Assembly: GCA_016841185.1 (NCBI GenBank)
Contig: JAENZQ010000007.1
Coordinates: forward strand, 62,001-126,000
Source of the DNA: Anaerovorax odorimutans
GTDB taxonomy: Bacteria; Bacillota; Clostridia; Peptostreptococcales; JAAYPU01
Reading direction: 5' to 3'
DNA length: 64,000 nt
Part shown: piece by piece, positions 26,045 through 35,234 of the stretch
Layout of the letters: every line of letters begins with the position of its first letter
How positions within the stretch are numbered: the first letter of the stretch is position 1
The notes under the pieces: model-generated
Databases searched by the model: none
What the model saw: only the letters and a program-made list of their open reading frames with translations
What the model was told of the DNA's origin: nothing
Translations under genes and position numbers: made by a program

Positions 26045-27244
26045 CTAAAGGGCCGAAACAATTTCAACGGTATCTTTCGCAATCATCAGCTCTTCGTTTG
26101 TTGGCACAACAAGAACTTTTACCTTAGAATCATCCGTACTGATTATTGTATCCTTACCTCTTATATTATTCTTATTGTCATCTATTTTTATTCCGAGAAA
26201 TTCCATATCCTTGCATATACTTTTTCTGATGGTAATGCCATTCTCCCCGATTCCAGCCGTAAATATGATTGCATCGGCGCCATTCATCTCAGCCATATAG
26301 GCTCCTATATATTTTTTTACTTTCATCGCAAAAATATCCAGAGCAAGTCGCGCCCTTTTATCTCCTTTATCGGCAGATTCCTCAATATCTCTAAAATCAC
26401 TGCTGACACCCGAAATACCTAAAACACCGGATTTTTTTTGAAGCATATTGTCTGTACTGGAAATATCCATTTCTTCTTTTTCCATAATATATTTAATAAT
26501 AGCCGGATCAATATCACCGCTTCTTGTTCCCATAGTCAAGCCTTCCAATGGAGTGAATCCCATGGTTGTATCAACAGATTTGCCATTTTTAACTGCAGCA
26601 ATACTGGAACCGTTTCCAAGATGGCATGATATCAACTTAAGGTTTTCGGGTTTTTCGCCCAATAAATCCGCTGCTCTTTGGGAAACATATCGATGGCTTG
26701 TCCCGTGAAAACCATATCTTCTTACTTTATATTTCTCATAATACTCGTATGGCAGTGAATATAGATACGATACAGACGGCATGGTCTGATGAAATGCAGT
26801 ATCAAACACACCTACCATAGGTGTATTGGGCATAAGCTGTTGACAGGCTTTAATGCCCATGATATTAGGAGGATTATGCAAAGGTGCCAAATCGATACAT
26901 TCCTCCAATGCCTTAATAACATCATCTGTAATAAGTACCGATCCGCTGTATTTTTCACCTGCATGGACAACACGATGACCTACAGCTGAAATCTCGCTCA
27001 TATCTTTAATAACACCATTTGTTTCATCAACCAATACCTCTAAAACCAGACCAATTGCATCTTTGTGATTTTTCATCGGTTTTTCGATTGCAACTTTTTC
27101 AGAACCTGTTTTTTCATGCTTTAAAACAGAGCCCTCAATACCAATTCTTTCAACGAGCCCTTTTGCAAGAAGACTCTCATTAGACATATCAAGTATCTGA
27201 TATTTCAATGATGAGCTTCCGCAGTTTACTACTAATACTTTCAT
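26045..27244 (-). CDS. ackA: Acetate kinase
   Basis: A 399-residue ASKHA-fold kinase interconverting acetyl phosphate + ADP and acetate + ATP, the main ATP-yielding step of anaerobic acetate production. [14 protein letters not shown] at the N-terminus, the catalytic [12 protein letters not shown] near residue 146, and the [10 protein letters not shown] signature near 236 are intact. No pta gene is adjacent. It lies upstream of yceD-rpmF as in many Clostridia, with an AT-rich leader containing the repeat at 27284-27388. Confidence 0.97.
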   Translation of the reverse strand: MKVLVVNCGSSSLKYQILDMSNESLLAKGLVERIGIEGSVLKHEKTGSEKVAIEKPMKNHKDAIGLVLEVLVDETNGVIKDMSEISAVGHRVVHAGEKYSGSVLITDDVIKALEECIDLAPLHNPPNIMGIKACQQLMPNTPMVGVFDTAFHQTMPSVSYLYSLPYEYYEKYKVRRYGFHGTSHRYVSQRAADLLGEKPENLKLISCHLGNGSSIAAVKNGKSVDTTMGFTPLEGLTMGTRSGDIDPAIIKYIMEKEEMDISSTDNMLQKKSGVLGISGVSSDFRDIEESADKGDKRARLALDIFAMKVKKYIGAYMAEMNGADAIIFTAGIGENGITIRKSICKDMEFLGIKIDDNKNNIRGKDTIISTDDSKVKVLVVPTNEELMIAKDTVEIVSAL

Positions 27245-27283
27245 TTTCTTCCTCCCTAATTGGTTTGATTTTTGTTTTTAGAA

Positions 27284-27388
27284 AATAATTAGGCCTTGAA
27301 TAATTAAAAAATATAATAATGTTCTTGCTGTGCAATTTAAAATATTTTTTAATTATTCAGATGAAAGGTTAAAACCTTTCACCTGAAT
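27284..27388 (-). mobile_element. ~105-bp palindromic intergenic element, copy 1
   Basis: Read on the minus strand it begins ATTCAGGTGAAAGG and ends ATTCAAGGCCTAATTATT; copy 2 at 54336-54439 begins ATTCAGGTGCAAAG and ends ATTCGGCAAGGCCTAATT, with nearly equal length. Inside copy 1 an 18-bp perfect inverted repeat (TGAATAATTAAAAAATAT and its complement) and a TGAAAGGT/ACCTTTCA hairpin (27362-27381) are visible. No ORF. MITE-like by structure; target duplication was not identified. The rest of 27245-27600 holds nothing I can name. Confidence 0.55.
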
Positions 27389-27697
27389 GTAAAAACACTT
27401 ATAATTTTAAAGACATTTTTACATTCGATTCGGGTCATTTCCACATTAATAACCGGTATGCCGATTATTCAACAAACCCTTTTAATCGAAACTACATATT
27501 TTATTATAAATTATTGAAGTGTTTTTTCAAGTATTAGCGGCATATTTCACAGTATATCTTGCATATTTTTGCTGAAATCATGTATCATATTTGTATAATT
27601 AGGTAATTTAAAATTAAGATTTATGATTTACCACTAATTATCTATTCTTGCACTACATGACTATTATAATAAGATTTTTTTAAAATAAAATCCTCCT

Positions 27698-27732
27698 TAA
27701 ATCTTAAATCTTAAATCCTAAACCTTAATTCA
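27698..27732. repeat. Heptanucleotide array before tmcAL
   Basis: In-phase units TAAATCT, TAAATCT, TAAATCC, TAAACCT, TAATTCA (27698-27732), preceded by AAAATCCTCCTTAA (27687-27700; recurs at 46843-46856) and followed by CATAGTCTGGA (27733-27743; recurs at 7958-7968). Looser heptads precede it from about 27612. Confidence 0.8.
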
Positions 27733-27751
27733 CATAGTCTGGAGATATTAT

Positions 27752-28996
27752 ATGAAAGTTTTGGGTATTATTGCGGAATATAATCCTTTCCATAATGGCC
27801 ATTTATATCATTTGAATAAATCTGTTGAAATATCCGGAGCTGATTTTACGGTTTGCGTCATGAGTGGAAATTTTCTTCAAAGAGGTGAACCTGCATTATT
27901 TAATAAATGGATACGTGCTGAAGCAGCAGTAAGAAATGGCATCGACCTGGTGATAGAACTCCCCTTTGCCTTTTCAGGCAGCAGTGCAGAGCATTTTGCC
28001 AAGGGTGCCATTAATATCTTAAACAGATTAGGGTGTGTCACCCATCTTTCTTTCGGAAGTGAGAAAGGAGAAATTGAAGACTTATATAGAACTGCTGAAA
28101 TACTTTCTCACGAATCCGATACCTTTAAAGAGCATTTGAAAATAAATCTGAAAAAAGGAAATTCTTTCCCCTATTCAAGAGAAATAAGTATAAGTGAAGT
28201 AACAGAAGATTTGGATATTCAGAATGTTCTGAATGCACCTAATAATATACTTGGTGTTGAGTATCTGAAATGGCTCATCCGTACAGACAGCAGAATAAAA
28301 CCTCTGACCATAAAAAGATATTCCACTGGATATCATGATTCAAATATTAATAATAACATCTGCAGTGCAACCGCCATAAGGGAATTATTAATTAAAAAAA
28401 AGGGGAAAGTTGAGGCTTTGCAAAATGTCGTACCCTTTTCGACTTATGAAACCATAACATATTACATGAACAAAGGAATTGCACCTCTGTTTAAGGATGA
28501 TTTATGGCATCTGATACAATACAAACTTTTAACTACTTCCTCTCAAGAACTTGGTGAGATTTTTTCTGCTTCCGAAGGTATAGAACACCGACTATTAAGC
28601 CAAGTATACCGTAAAAAAACCATGGATGATTTCATTTCCCGTATTAAAACAAAACGATATACCCAGACAAGTATTCAACGTTTACTGAACCATATCCTGA
28701 TGAGCTTTACAAAAAAAGATATGAATGCATTTCAAACAGATGAAAATTGCATGTATGGCAGAATTCTGGGTTTTTCGTCCAAAGGCACCCGTCTTCTGCG
28801 TATGATAAAAGAAACCTGCTCAACAACACTTCCTGTTATTACCAATATTAACAAAGAAGCCGGCCCGGACTCTCCCTTTTACCCTCTTTTAAAATATGAT
28901 ATCACCGCATCCGATGTTTATCACTTGGCTTCAGGGCAATACGATATGTATAAAGAATCCGATTATGTCAGAAAACCGTATATGCATAAGGAATAG
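27752..28996 (+). CDS. tmcAL: tRNA(Met) cytidine acetate ligase
   Basis: A 414-residue nucleotidyltransferase-fold enzyme (YlbM/DUF795) that activates acetate with ATP and acetylates C34 of elongator tRNA-Met. Hallmarks: GIIAEYNPFHNGHLYHL (HXGH motif, residues 5-21), VMSGNFLQRGEPALFNKW, and ICSATAIREL near residue 205. Start follows GGAG at 27741-27744. It is divergent from ackA, an enzyme that makes acetate; both are in the conserved ylb neighbourhood. Confidence 0.94.
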   Translation: MKVLGIIAEYNPFHNGHLYHLNKSVEISGADFTVCVMSGNFLQRGEPALFNKWIRAEAAVRNGIDLVIELPFAFSGSSAEHFAKGAINILNRLGCVTHLSFGSEKGEIEDLYRTAEILSHESDTFKEHLKINLKKGNSFPYSREISISEVTEDLDIQNVLNAPNNILGVEYLKWLIRTDSRIKPLTIKRYSTGYHDSNINNNICSATAIRELLIKKKGKVEALQNVVPFSTYETITYYMNKGIAPLFKDDLWHLIQYKLLTTSSQELGEIFSASEGIEHRLLSQVYRKKTMDDFISRIKTKRYTQTSIQRLLNHILMSFTKKDMNAFQTDENCMYGRILGFSSKGTRLLRMIKETCSTTLPVITNINKEAGPDSPFYPLLKYDITASDVYHLASGQYDMYKESDYVRKPYMHKE

Positions 28997-29022
28997 GTGA
29001 CAGGTTACAGGTGACAGAGAGT
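28995..29022. repeat. Short heptanucleotide array after tmcAL
   Basis: Units AGGTGAC, AGGTTAC, AGGTGAC, AGAGAGT occupy 28995-29022, starting at the tmcAL stop; the pair CCAACCT, CCAACCT follows at 29101-29114. Confidence 0.65.
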
Positions 29023-29122
29023 CAAAAAAGATAAGAAACAATTATTACATAAATAAAAGATGTTGATAAAAGAGAGTTAGATGAATAGATCTGATTACTC
29101 CCAACCTCCAACCTATGATCGT

Positions 29123-29139
29123 ACAGCCGCAAGGGCTGT
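29123..29139. repeat. ACAGCC/GGCTGT hairpin in the tmcAL-ylbJ gap
   Basis: ACAGCC (29123-29128), loop GCAAG, GGCTGT (29134-29139), then CCCTAC. The same loop and a similar stem occur at 24465-24483. No U-run, so not a standard terminator. Confidence 0.5.
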
Positions 29140-29161
29140 CCCTACTGCTGCAAATCTACAT

Positions 29162-29189
29162 TCAATCTTAAATCTTAATTCTTATTTTA
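29162..29189. repeat. Heptanucleotide array before ylbJ
   Basis: In-phase TCAATCT, TAAATCT, TAATTCT, TATTTTA. TAAATCT is also the unit of the array at 27698. Confidence 0.7.
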
Positions 29190-29213
29190 ATGCCCTTTGA
29201 ATATAATTATCAT

Positions 29214-30389
29214 ATGAAAAATGATAAAAGATCAAATTTAAATTACATACTGGTGCTCTGTTTTTCACTTCTTTCAGGAATAATGATGGTTATGCTTCCC
29301 GGCGAAATTCTTTCTGCCACAAAATACGGTATCGATCTATGGCTGAATAATGTTTTGCCGGCATTATTGCCTTTTTTTGTTTGTGCCAAGATTATGACAC
29401 GCCTTGGTGTTTCAAAAATTATCGGAAGGCTTTTGGAACCTGTTATGCGCCCGTTATTTCGTGTTCCCGGAGAAGCTTCCTTTGTATTTGCAGTTAGCAT
29501 TACCTCCGGATATCCTATAGGGGCAAAATTGATTTCTGAAATGCGCGGGAAGAAAATTATTACTAAGGATGAAGCTGAAAGAATGCTGTCATTTTGCAGC
29601 ACTTCCGGGCCTTTATTTATTTTAGGTGCAGTTGGTGTAGGTATGTTCGGCAATACGGTACTTGGATGGAGTATTCTATTATCTCATTTTCTGGGAGCTA
29701 TTTTAAATGGTTTATTTTTCAGATTTTATGGAAAACCGGGACATTCCTATTCAGAAAGAAGAAGTTTTTATGAAGTTTTTAAAGAAGCCAAGAAGGAAAG
29801 CAAAGGAAACCAGCCTTTTATTATTTTCATAGGTGATGCTATTTTTGATTCTTTTAAAACCCTTCTTTTGATTTGCGGATACATCGTTTTATTCTCCATC
29901 CTTGTGACACTTCTTGAAAAATATTCATTTTTTACTTTCTTCGCAAAAATACCTCTTTTTCAAAACCATCAATTTCTTTTATCTTTATGCTGCAAGGGTT
30001 TTTTTGAAATGACCATAGGATGCAATGCTGTTTCCCAGATTCAAGGCGTTCCTTTTTTATACGCTTCCTTATTATGCAGTGCTATTGTTTCCTGGGGTGG
30101 CTTATCTACTCTTGCTCAAGCCTTAACATTCATCTCCCAAACGGATATTAATAAAGGACTTTATACGTTTTCTAAGCTTTCTCATGCTTTATGTGCTTTT
30201 TTCTGTGCACTTTTTGTTTCTCCTTTAATCCTTAAATATCAATCGGTTGCTTCCCATGTACTTAATATTTCCGACCCAATAATAAACAGCAGCTTTGCTT
30301 ATAAACTGCTGTTTTCTATAAAATTAATGATTCTGGTGATATTTCTATTTATTATTACAGCTGTTATATCTCGATTTACGGAAAAATAA
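29214..30389 (+). CDS. ylbJ: Sporulation integral membrane protein YlbJ
   Basis: A ~391-residue polytopic membrane protein of the nucleoside-recognition (Gate) superfamily needed for spore cortex formation in Bacillus. Typical segments: WLNNVLPALLPFFV near residue 41, SGYPIGAKLISEM near 100, FCSTSGPLFILGAVGVGMFG near 125. Start uncertain: ATG 29214 and ATG 29190 both lack a good ribosome site. It converges with the coaD-side operon (gap 9 bases), as in the Bacillus ylb region. Confidence 0.88.
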   Translation: MKNDKRSNLNYILVLCFSLLSGIMMVMLPGEILSATKYGIDLWLNNVLPALLPFFVCAKIMTRLGVSKIIGRLLEPVMRPLFRVPGEASFVFAVSITSGYPIGAKLISEMRGKKIITKDEAERMLSFCSTSGPLFILGAVGVGMFGNTVLGWSILLSHFLGAILNGLFFRFYGKPGHSYSERRSFYEVFKEAKKESKGNQPFIIFIGDAIFDSFKTLLLICGYIVLFSILVTLLEKYSFFTFFAKIPLFQNHQFLLSLCCKGFFEMTIGCNAVSQIQGVPFLYASLLCSAIVSWGGLSTLAQALTFISQTDINKGLYTFSKLSHALCAFFCALFVSPLILKYQSVASHVLNISDPIINSSFAYKLLFSIKLMILVIFLFIITAVISRFTEK

Positions 30390-30398
30390 CATTTAATT

Positions 30399-30938
30399 TC
30401 AGCCTTCTTCTGTTACTTCATCCCCTTGAGTCTTATATAGCATTGATTTTATTTCATTCCTGTTATTGGACAAAGTCTCACTCATGCTCTCAAAATTTCT
30501 TTGCAAAGCAGAATACATTTCATCAATATATGTAGATTGAAGCTTTTCAATTTTTATCTGAGCATCTCCTAAAATATTGTCAACATATTCAAGAGCATTC
30601 TTTTTCATTTCCTTTGCACTTTGTTCAGAATTCCGCAATATTTCTTCCGCCTTTGCGCGTGCCTTTAAGGACAAATCATCGTTTTCGATCATTGACTCAA
30701 TATTTGCTTTGGCATCTCGAATCATCATTTCTGACTCTTTTTGTGCTTCTGCCAAAATCCTCTGTCTTTCTTCCTTTATCCATTGAGCCTGTTGTATTTC
30801 ATCTGGAAGCTCCACTCGTATTTCCTTAATAATTTCCAATACCTCATTTCCGTCTACCAGAATCTTGCCGGTCAGAGGAAAACCTGAACTGTTTTCGATA
30901 ACATCTTCCAATTCATCAAGTAAATGTAGCACCTTCAT
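30399..30938 (-). CDS. Coiled-coil protein conserved beside coaD in Clostridia
   Basis: A 179-residue protein of unknown function. Residues ~55-160 are a long charged helix rich in Glu, Lys, Ala and Arg (KEERQRILAEAQKESEMMIRDAKANIES), reminiscent of the F/V-ATPase stator subunits or of DivIVA-like coiled coils; no membrane segment. The N-terminal LDELEDVIENSSGFPLTGKILVDGNEVLEII resembles the N-terminal signature of clostridial ATPase-like proteins in this location. Its start overlaps the coaD stop by four bases, so it is translated with coaD. Confidence 0.6.
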   Translation of the reverse strand: MKVLHLLDELEDVIENSSGFPLTGKILVDGNEVLEIIKEIRVELPDEIQQAQWIKEERQRILAEAQKESEMMIRDAKANIESMIENDDLSLKARAKAEEILRNSEQSAKEMKKNALEYVDNILGDAQIKIEKLQSTYIDEMYSALQRNFESMSETLSNNRNEIKSMLYKTQGDEVTEEG

Positions 30939-31432
30939 TTTGTCCCCTCCATTTTATTATTAAGCTTTATTTTCATATAATCTACTACCTTTGCAGGTAC
31001 AAGGTCCTCTATATCTCCTCCGAACATGAAAACTTCTTTAACCAAGCTTGAACTGATATAGGAATATTCGGATTTTGTCATTAGAAAAATCGTTTCCATT
31101 TCAGAATAAAGTTTTCTGTTCATTTGCGCCATCTGAAATTCATATTCAAAATCTGTTGTCGCACGGAGCCCTCTAATAACAGCATCAATATGATTCTTTT
31201 TTACATAATTGGTCAAAAGTCCAGAAAAACTGTCTACTACAATATTTCCTAATCCGTTTGTTACTTCTTTAATCATTTCAACCCTTTCTTCAACGGAAAA
31301 GAAAGGTGCTTTAGAAGGATTATTTAAAACGCCGATAATCAGCTTGTCAGAAAAATTTACCCCTCTATTGATTATATCCATATGTCCGTTAGTAATTGGG
31401 TCAAATGTTCCCGGGTATAAATTGATTCGCAT
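30935..31432 (-). CDS. coaD: Phosphopantetheine adenylyltransferase
   Basis: A 165-residue nucleotidyltransferase making dephospho-CoA from ATP and 4'-phosphopantetheine. YPGTFDPITNGHMDIINRG carries the TXGH-type motif (residues 5-23) and the C-terminal SSLVKEVFMFGGDIEDLVP is typical. Start follows ATAGGAGGAG. It sits 8 bases after rsmD, the conserved rsmD-coaD order. Confidence 0.97.
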   Translation of the reverse strand: MRINLYPGTFDPITNGHMDIINRGVNFSDKLIIGVLNNPSKAPFFSVEERVEMIKEVTNGLGNIVVDSFSGLLTNYVKKNHIDAVIRGLRATTDFEYEFQMAQMNRKLYSEMETIFLMTKSEYSYISSSLVKEVFMFGGDIEDLVPAKVVDYMKIKLNNKMEGTK

Positions 31433-31440
31433 TACTCCTC

Positions 31441-32013
31441 CTATATTTCAGGTATGGAATCTCCATTCTGCCGTGCATATCTTAAAATTGAAATCTCTGT
31501 TATACCATACCTTTTTCTTTTGATTAATTTGATTCCATCAAATTTTTCCGGAACTTTTTCCTCGTTGCCATGCTCTATCATAAGAATTCCGCCGTCAGAA
31601 ACAGCCTCATTTACAGAAATTTTTTCAACGCAATCCATAACATATCCTTTATTATATGGAGGATCTATTAAAAATATATCGGCTTTTTCCGGTAGATTCT
31701 TAAGTGCTTTACCATAATGAGAATGAATAATACGGCTTTTCTCTGAAAAACCGGTAATGTTTATATTTTTTTTTAATATAGAAATACTCGAAAGGCTGTT
31801 ATCGATAAAATAAACTTTTGCCGCTCCTCTGCTTATGGCCTCCAGTCCTAAACTTCCGGTTCCGGCAAATAAATCCACCACAACCGAGTCATTTATATAG
31901 GGGCTTATTAAGTTAAATATGGATTCTTTCACCCTGTCTACGGTAGGTCTCACATCCTGATTCTTAGGTGTTGTTAATTTTCTTCCTTTTGCCTCTCCTG
32001 CTATAATTCTCAT
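31441..32013 (-). CDS. rsmD: 16S rRNA (guanine966-N2)-methyltransferase
   Basis: A 190-residue SAM-dependent methyltransferase. RIIAGEAKGRKL at the N-terminus, the SAM loop VVDLFAGTGSLGLEAISRGA near residue 44 and the catalytic DPPYNKGY near 117 identify RsmD. Start follows AAGAGGT. Upstream of coaD in one transcript. Confidence 0.95.
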   Translation of the reverse strand: MRIIAGEAKGRKLTTPKNQDVRPTVDRVKESIFNLISPYINDSVVVDLFAGTGSLGLEAISRGAAKVYFIDNSLSSISILKKNINITGFSEKSRIIHSHYGKALKNLPEKADIFLIDPPYNKGYVMDCVEKISVNEAVSDGGILMIEHGNEEKVPEKFDGIKLIKRKRYGITEISILRYARQNGDSIPEI

Positions 32014-32066
32014 ACTATTACCTCTTAGTAATATATTTTATCATATCGTTAAGAAAGTGCAATACT

Positions 32067-32130
32067 AAAGGACATGCATTGCATGTCCTTTCAGTGTTAT
32101 ATGTAAGGATTTGCGACATGTCGCAAATCC
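32067..32130. repeat. Two tandem perfect palindromes between rsmD and the spore-protein gene
   Basis: First palindrome 32067-32091 with arms AAAGGACATGCA and TGCATGTCCTTT around one T; second 32107-32130 with arms GGATTTGCGACA and TGTCGCAAATCC, no mismatch. They are 15 bases apart. Neither has a U-tract on the minus strand, yet they lie where the SASP transcript should end. Confidence 0.7.
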
Positions 32131-32155
32131 GTGTCATCTATGTTTTTTATCAAAG

Positions 32156-32371
32156 TTACATAGATTGTTTTCCTGCCAACTGCTGCTCAGCCATCTGTAC
32201 AAGATTTCTTGTAATATATCCTCCTACGTATCCATTCTGTCTTGAGGTTAAATTACCTTTATCCATGTTCTGATAGTTGCTGAGACCAAGTTCATTAGCG
32301 ATTTCAGTTTTCATGTTGTTTAATGCAGCTTTTGCTTCAGGGACAACTTTTTGATTAGTGTTGTTTGGCAT
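32156..32371 (-). CDS. Alpha/beta-type small acid-soluble spore protein
   Basis: A 71-residue spore DNA-coating protein. MKTEIANELGLSNY and GNLTSRQNGYVGGYITRNLVQMAE match the two conserved alpha/beta-SASP segments (EIA...LG and the GGxxTRxLV core), including the germination-protease site region. ATG 32371 follows GGAGGTG; the GTG at 32380 is part of that site. It is the classic form, unlike the SspF-like one at 8886. Confidence 0.95.
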   Translation of the reverse strand: MPNNTNQKVVPEAKAALNNMKTEIANELGLSNYQNMDKGNLTSRQNGYVGGYITRNLVQMAEQQLAGKQSM

Positions 32372-32497
32372 TTTCTTCACCTCCTATTGTATTATTAATT
32401 TAACCGTCAGAGGCAAAAGTATGACAAGCAAGTTTTTACCCTTTTTCCTTTTATAGTCAAATATAAAGCAAAGAATTTCCTTGAGAAGCTGACAATT

Positions 32498-34549
32498 TTA
32501 TATGCTAAAATTTTTGGTTTCCATGAAAAGCATAGAAATAGCATCCTTCAGCTTTTCATTTTCTTTTTTTTGAAGCAAAGGATCCTCATCTAAAATGATA
32601 TTTGCTTCTTCCTGTACCTTTTTAAGCACTTTGATATGCTTAAAAAGATTAGCGATTTTGAGTTCAGGAATGCCATGTTGCTTCGTTCCGAAAAATTCAC
32701 CGGGCCCACGGATATCTAAATCTTTCTCTGCAATGAGAAATCCGTTATTGGTTTCTTCCATTATATCCATTCTTTCTTTTGCGATAGAACTGCTGCCCGA
32801 ATAAATCAATAAGCAGTAAGATTGATGTTGTCCTCTTCCCACTCTCCCTCTCAGCTGATGTAACTGCGCCAGTCCAAACCTTTCGGCACTCTCAACTACC
32901 ATGACCGTTGCATTGGGAACATTGATACCCACTTCAATTAATACCGTTGAAATCAGTATTTGGGTTTCACCTTTAATAAATGAATCCATGATCGTATCCT
33001 TTTCAGCCTGTTTTAAATTTCCATGAAGTACGGAAACTTTATATTCTTTAAAAAACTTTTTCAGCTCTTCATTTAATGTTTCTACAGATTTGGCTTGAAA
33101 GTTTTCCGAATCTTCAATAAGCGGTGCTACAATATAGGCCTGCCTCCCCCTGTTTACCTCATCCGCCACCAGATTATAAGCCTGAAGCCTTTTCTTCTCA
33201 TGAATGCTTAAAGTCTTGATTTCTTTTCTTCCGGGAGGCAATTCAGTAATCAATGAAATATCCAGATCACCATATAATATCAATGCCAGTGTCCTTGGAA
33301 TGGGTGTTGCGGTCATAACCAGTACTTCGGGCTGTATGCCTTTATCTGCAAGGGCCGCACGCTGATTAACACCAAAGCGGTGCTGTTCATCTGTAATAAC
33401 CAGCCCAAGCCTCTTAAACCGAGTACCCTCCTGAATAACTGCATGCGTACCTATCAGCAAGTCAATCTTTCCACTCTCTAATTCCAGATATAGTGTCTCT
33501 TTTTCTTTGTTTGGTGTACTTTTTGATAAAAACGCAATACGGATGGGAAAAGGGCTGAAAAGATCCTTAAATGTCTCAAAGTGCTGACGTGCTAATATTT
33601 CAGTAGGTGCCATTAAAACAGATTGATAATCGGATATATAAGACTTATAGACAGCTGCTGCTGCAATAACTGTTTTTCCTGAACCAACATCTCCCTGTAC
33701 TAATCGGTTCATCACCTTTGGCCCTTCCATATCCCTTACGATTTCTTTAACCACTTTATACTGGGAATTGGTAAGTTTAAAAGGAAGTTGTTTGATCAAT
33801 GGATTAACGGGTTCTTTTGAAAAACAAGCTGTTTTTCTCCTGTCTTGAATTCTGCTTTTTATGACAAACAATCCGGTTTGTAAAAATAGAAGTTCTTCAA
33901 AAACAAGTCGAAATTTTGCAACCTTTAGTGTTTTCTCAGACTCCGGAAAATGAATTTCATTTAAAGCATACTGAATATCACAGAGGCGGTTTCTTTTAAG
34001 TGTTGTCTCCGGCAGATATTCTTGAATTTCCAAAATATGATTCATCGCCTCACGCTGAATCCTTCTTCTTTCTTTTTGCGACAGTCCTTCGGTTAAAGGG
34101 TATACGGGCATTATAGCTCTTATTTCTTCATTTTCAGCCTCGGAAAAATCAGGATGGATCATCTGATTTTTTCCGTTGGCAGAAGATATCTTCCCATAAA
34201 AATAATACTTTTTACCCTTCTCAAAGGATTTTAAAAGATAAGATGCATTGAAAAAAATTATTTCCATTCTTCCGGAAACATCTTCTACCCATAATTTCAG
34301 CATCTGCTTTCTGTTTCTGACAAATTTGCTTTTCCTGACTATGGATACTTTTGCTAAAATCATAACAGATTCATCCTTTAATACAGATGCTATTGGCTTT
34401 ATATGGCGTCTGTCTTCATGATCTCTGGGAAAAGAATACAGTAAATCTCTGACGGTATAAATGCCTAACTTATTCAGTTTTGCAGCTTTTTTAGGACCAA
34501 TACCCTTGATCCTGCTTACAGTCTGTTGTAAAGTTGTCTGTGCAAGCAT
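32498..34549 (-). CDS. recG: ATP-dependent DNA helicase RecG
   Basis: A 683-residue branch-migration helicase that regresses stalled forks. N-terminal wedge/OB domain with IKGIGPKKAAKLNKLGI, helicase motif I GDVGSGKTVIAAAA near residue 287, motif II DEQHR near 391, motif III TATPIPRT, and the C-terminal QLRGRVGRGQHQSYC and RGPGEFFGTKQHG. Full length. It directly follows the Asp23-like gene (4-base gap). Confidence 0.97.
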   Translation of the reverse strand: MLAQTTLQQTVSRIKGIGPKKAAKLNKLGIYTVRDLLYSFPRDHEDRRHIKPIASVLKDESVMILAKVSIVRKSKFVRNRKQMLKLWVEDVSGRMEIIFFNASYLLKSFEKGKKYYFYGKISSANGKNQMIHPDFSEAENEEIRAIMPVYPLTEGLSQKERRRIQREAMNHILEIQEYLPETTLKRNRLCDIQYALNEIHFPESEKTLKVAKFRLVFEELLFLQTGLFVIKSRIQDRRKTACFSKEPVNPLIKQLPFKLTNSQYKVVKEIVRDMEGPKVMNRLVQGDVGSGKTVIAAAAVYKSYISDYQSVLMAPTEILARQHFETFKDLFSPFPIRIAFLSKSTPNKEKETLYLELESGKIDLLIGTHAVIQEGTRFKRLGLVITDEQHRFGVNQRAALADKGIQPEVLVMTATPIPRTLALILYGDLDISLITELPPGRKEIKTLSIHEKKRLQAYNLVADEVNRGRQAYIVAPLIEDSENFQAKSVETLNEELKKFFKEYKVSVLHGNLKQAEKDTIMDSFIKGETQILISTVLIEVGINVPNATVMVVESAERFGLAQLHQLRGRVGRGQHQSYCLLIYSGSSSIAKERMDIMEETNNGFLIAEKDLDIRGPGEFFGTKQHGIPELKIANLFKHIKVLKKVQEEANIILDEDPLLQKKENEKLKDAISMLFMETKNFSI

Positions 34550-34553
34550 AATA

Positions 34554-34937
34554 TCAACCCTTAATTAGAATATCTCTTTTGGCAATCTTTTTTGATTTAA
34601 TTCCTTTTATGTAAATAAAGATCGTTTTAGGTGTTACACCTGTCGTTTCAAACACACTGCTTTTTATTTCCCGGATCAATCTGTGCGTGATTTTTTTTAT
34701 ACTTGTACCGAATTTTATAATGATATAAAGACGTATGAAGATATCTTCATTATCTTTTCTGACGTCTACAAGATAACTGTCCATATTATCGGAAATCAGA
34801 TTTATAACAGCCTGTCCTTTGGAATTGGTAAGACATATAACTTCGGGGCTGTCATTAATTATATATTTGACTATTTTTTCTATTACACGCTTATCCATAT
34901 TAATGCTGCCGTATTCATTTTCAGTTTTTATGAACAT
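34554..34937 (-). CDS. Asp23/Gls24 family envelope stress protein (YloU-like)
   Basis: A ~127-residue protein of the alkaline-shock family found beside rpmB and recG in Firmicutes. The N-terminal YGSINMDKRVIEKIVKYII and the central VDVRKDNEDIFIRLYIIIKFGTSI are typical Asp23 segments; the family C-terminus is followed by a basic tail. ATG 34937 follows AAGGTG; GTG 34946 is within that site. In Bacillus a DhaK-like fatty-acid kinase gene stands between it and recG; that gene is absent here. Confidence 0.85.
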   Translation of the reverse strand: MFIKTENEYGSINMDKRVIEKIVKYIINDSPEVICLTNSKGQAVINLISDNMDSYLVDVRKDNEDIFIRLYIIIKFGTSIKKITHRLIREIKSSVFETTGVTPKTIFIYIKGIKSKKIAKRDILIKG

Positions 34938-35136
34938 CTTTATCACCTTATTATTGGATTATTTTCTATTATATCTGAGTTTTTTATTAAAACAAAGCAT
35001 TTTAAAAAACTTCGAAATAAGGCATACTAATTATTGTTAGTCAGGTTAATAATACATTATTTCCACTAATATTATTATTTTCTCTCTACAATAGAAATTA
35101 TATGAAACTTACACGTTCTTTTTTGTCAAAATTTAT

Positions 35137-35165
35137 TTTACAGCTACTTATAATTATGTTATAAT
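35137..35165 (+). promoter_or_regulatory. Promoter of rpmB
   Basis: -35 TTTACA (35137-35142), 17-base spacer, -10 TATAAT (35160-35165), start near 35172. The divergent Asp23-recG transcript starts on the other side of this ~300-base gap, which holds nothing else I recognise. Confidence 0.7.
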
Positions 35166-35234
35166 ACTTTTGTTTGACTCGGAAAAAAATGATTTGAAAT
35201 ATATTTTGATTTGCTATTGAGGAGGTGTTTTTAA

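Noticed and set aside
27752-28996. Functional link between ackA and tmcAL through acetate
   Set aside because: TmcAL uses acetate, but the neighbourhood is ordinary conserved ylb order, so no special coupling is needed.
35102-35164. 20-codon ORF near rpmB as a SpoVM homologue
   Set aside because: It lacks the SpoVM sequence pattern and a ribosome site, and overlaps the rpmB promoter.
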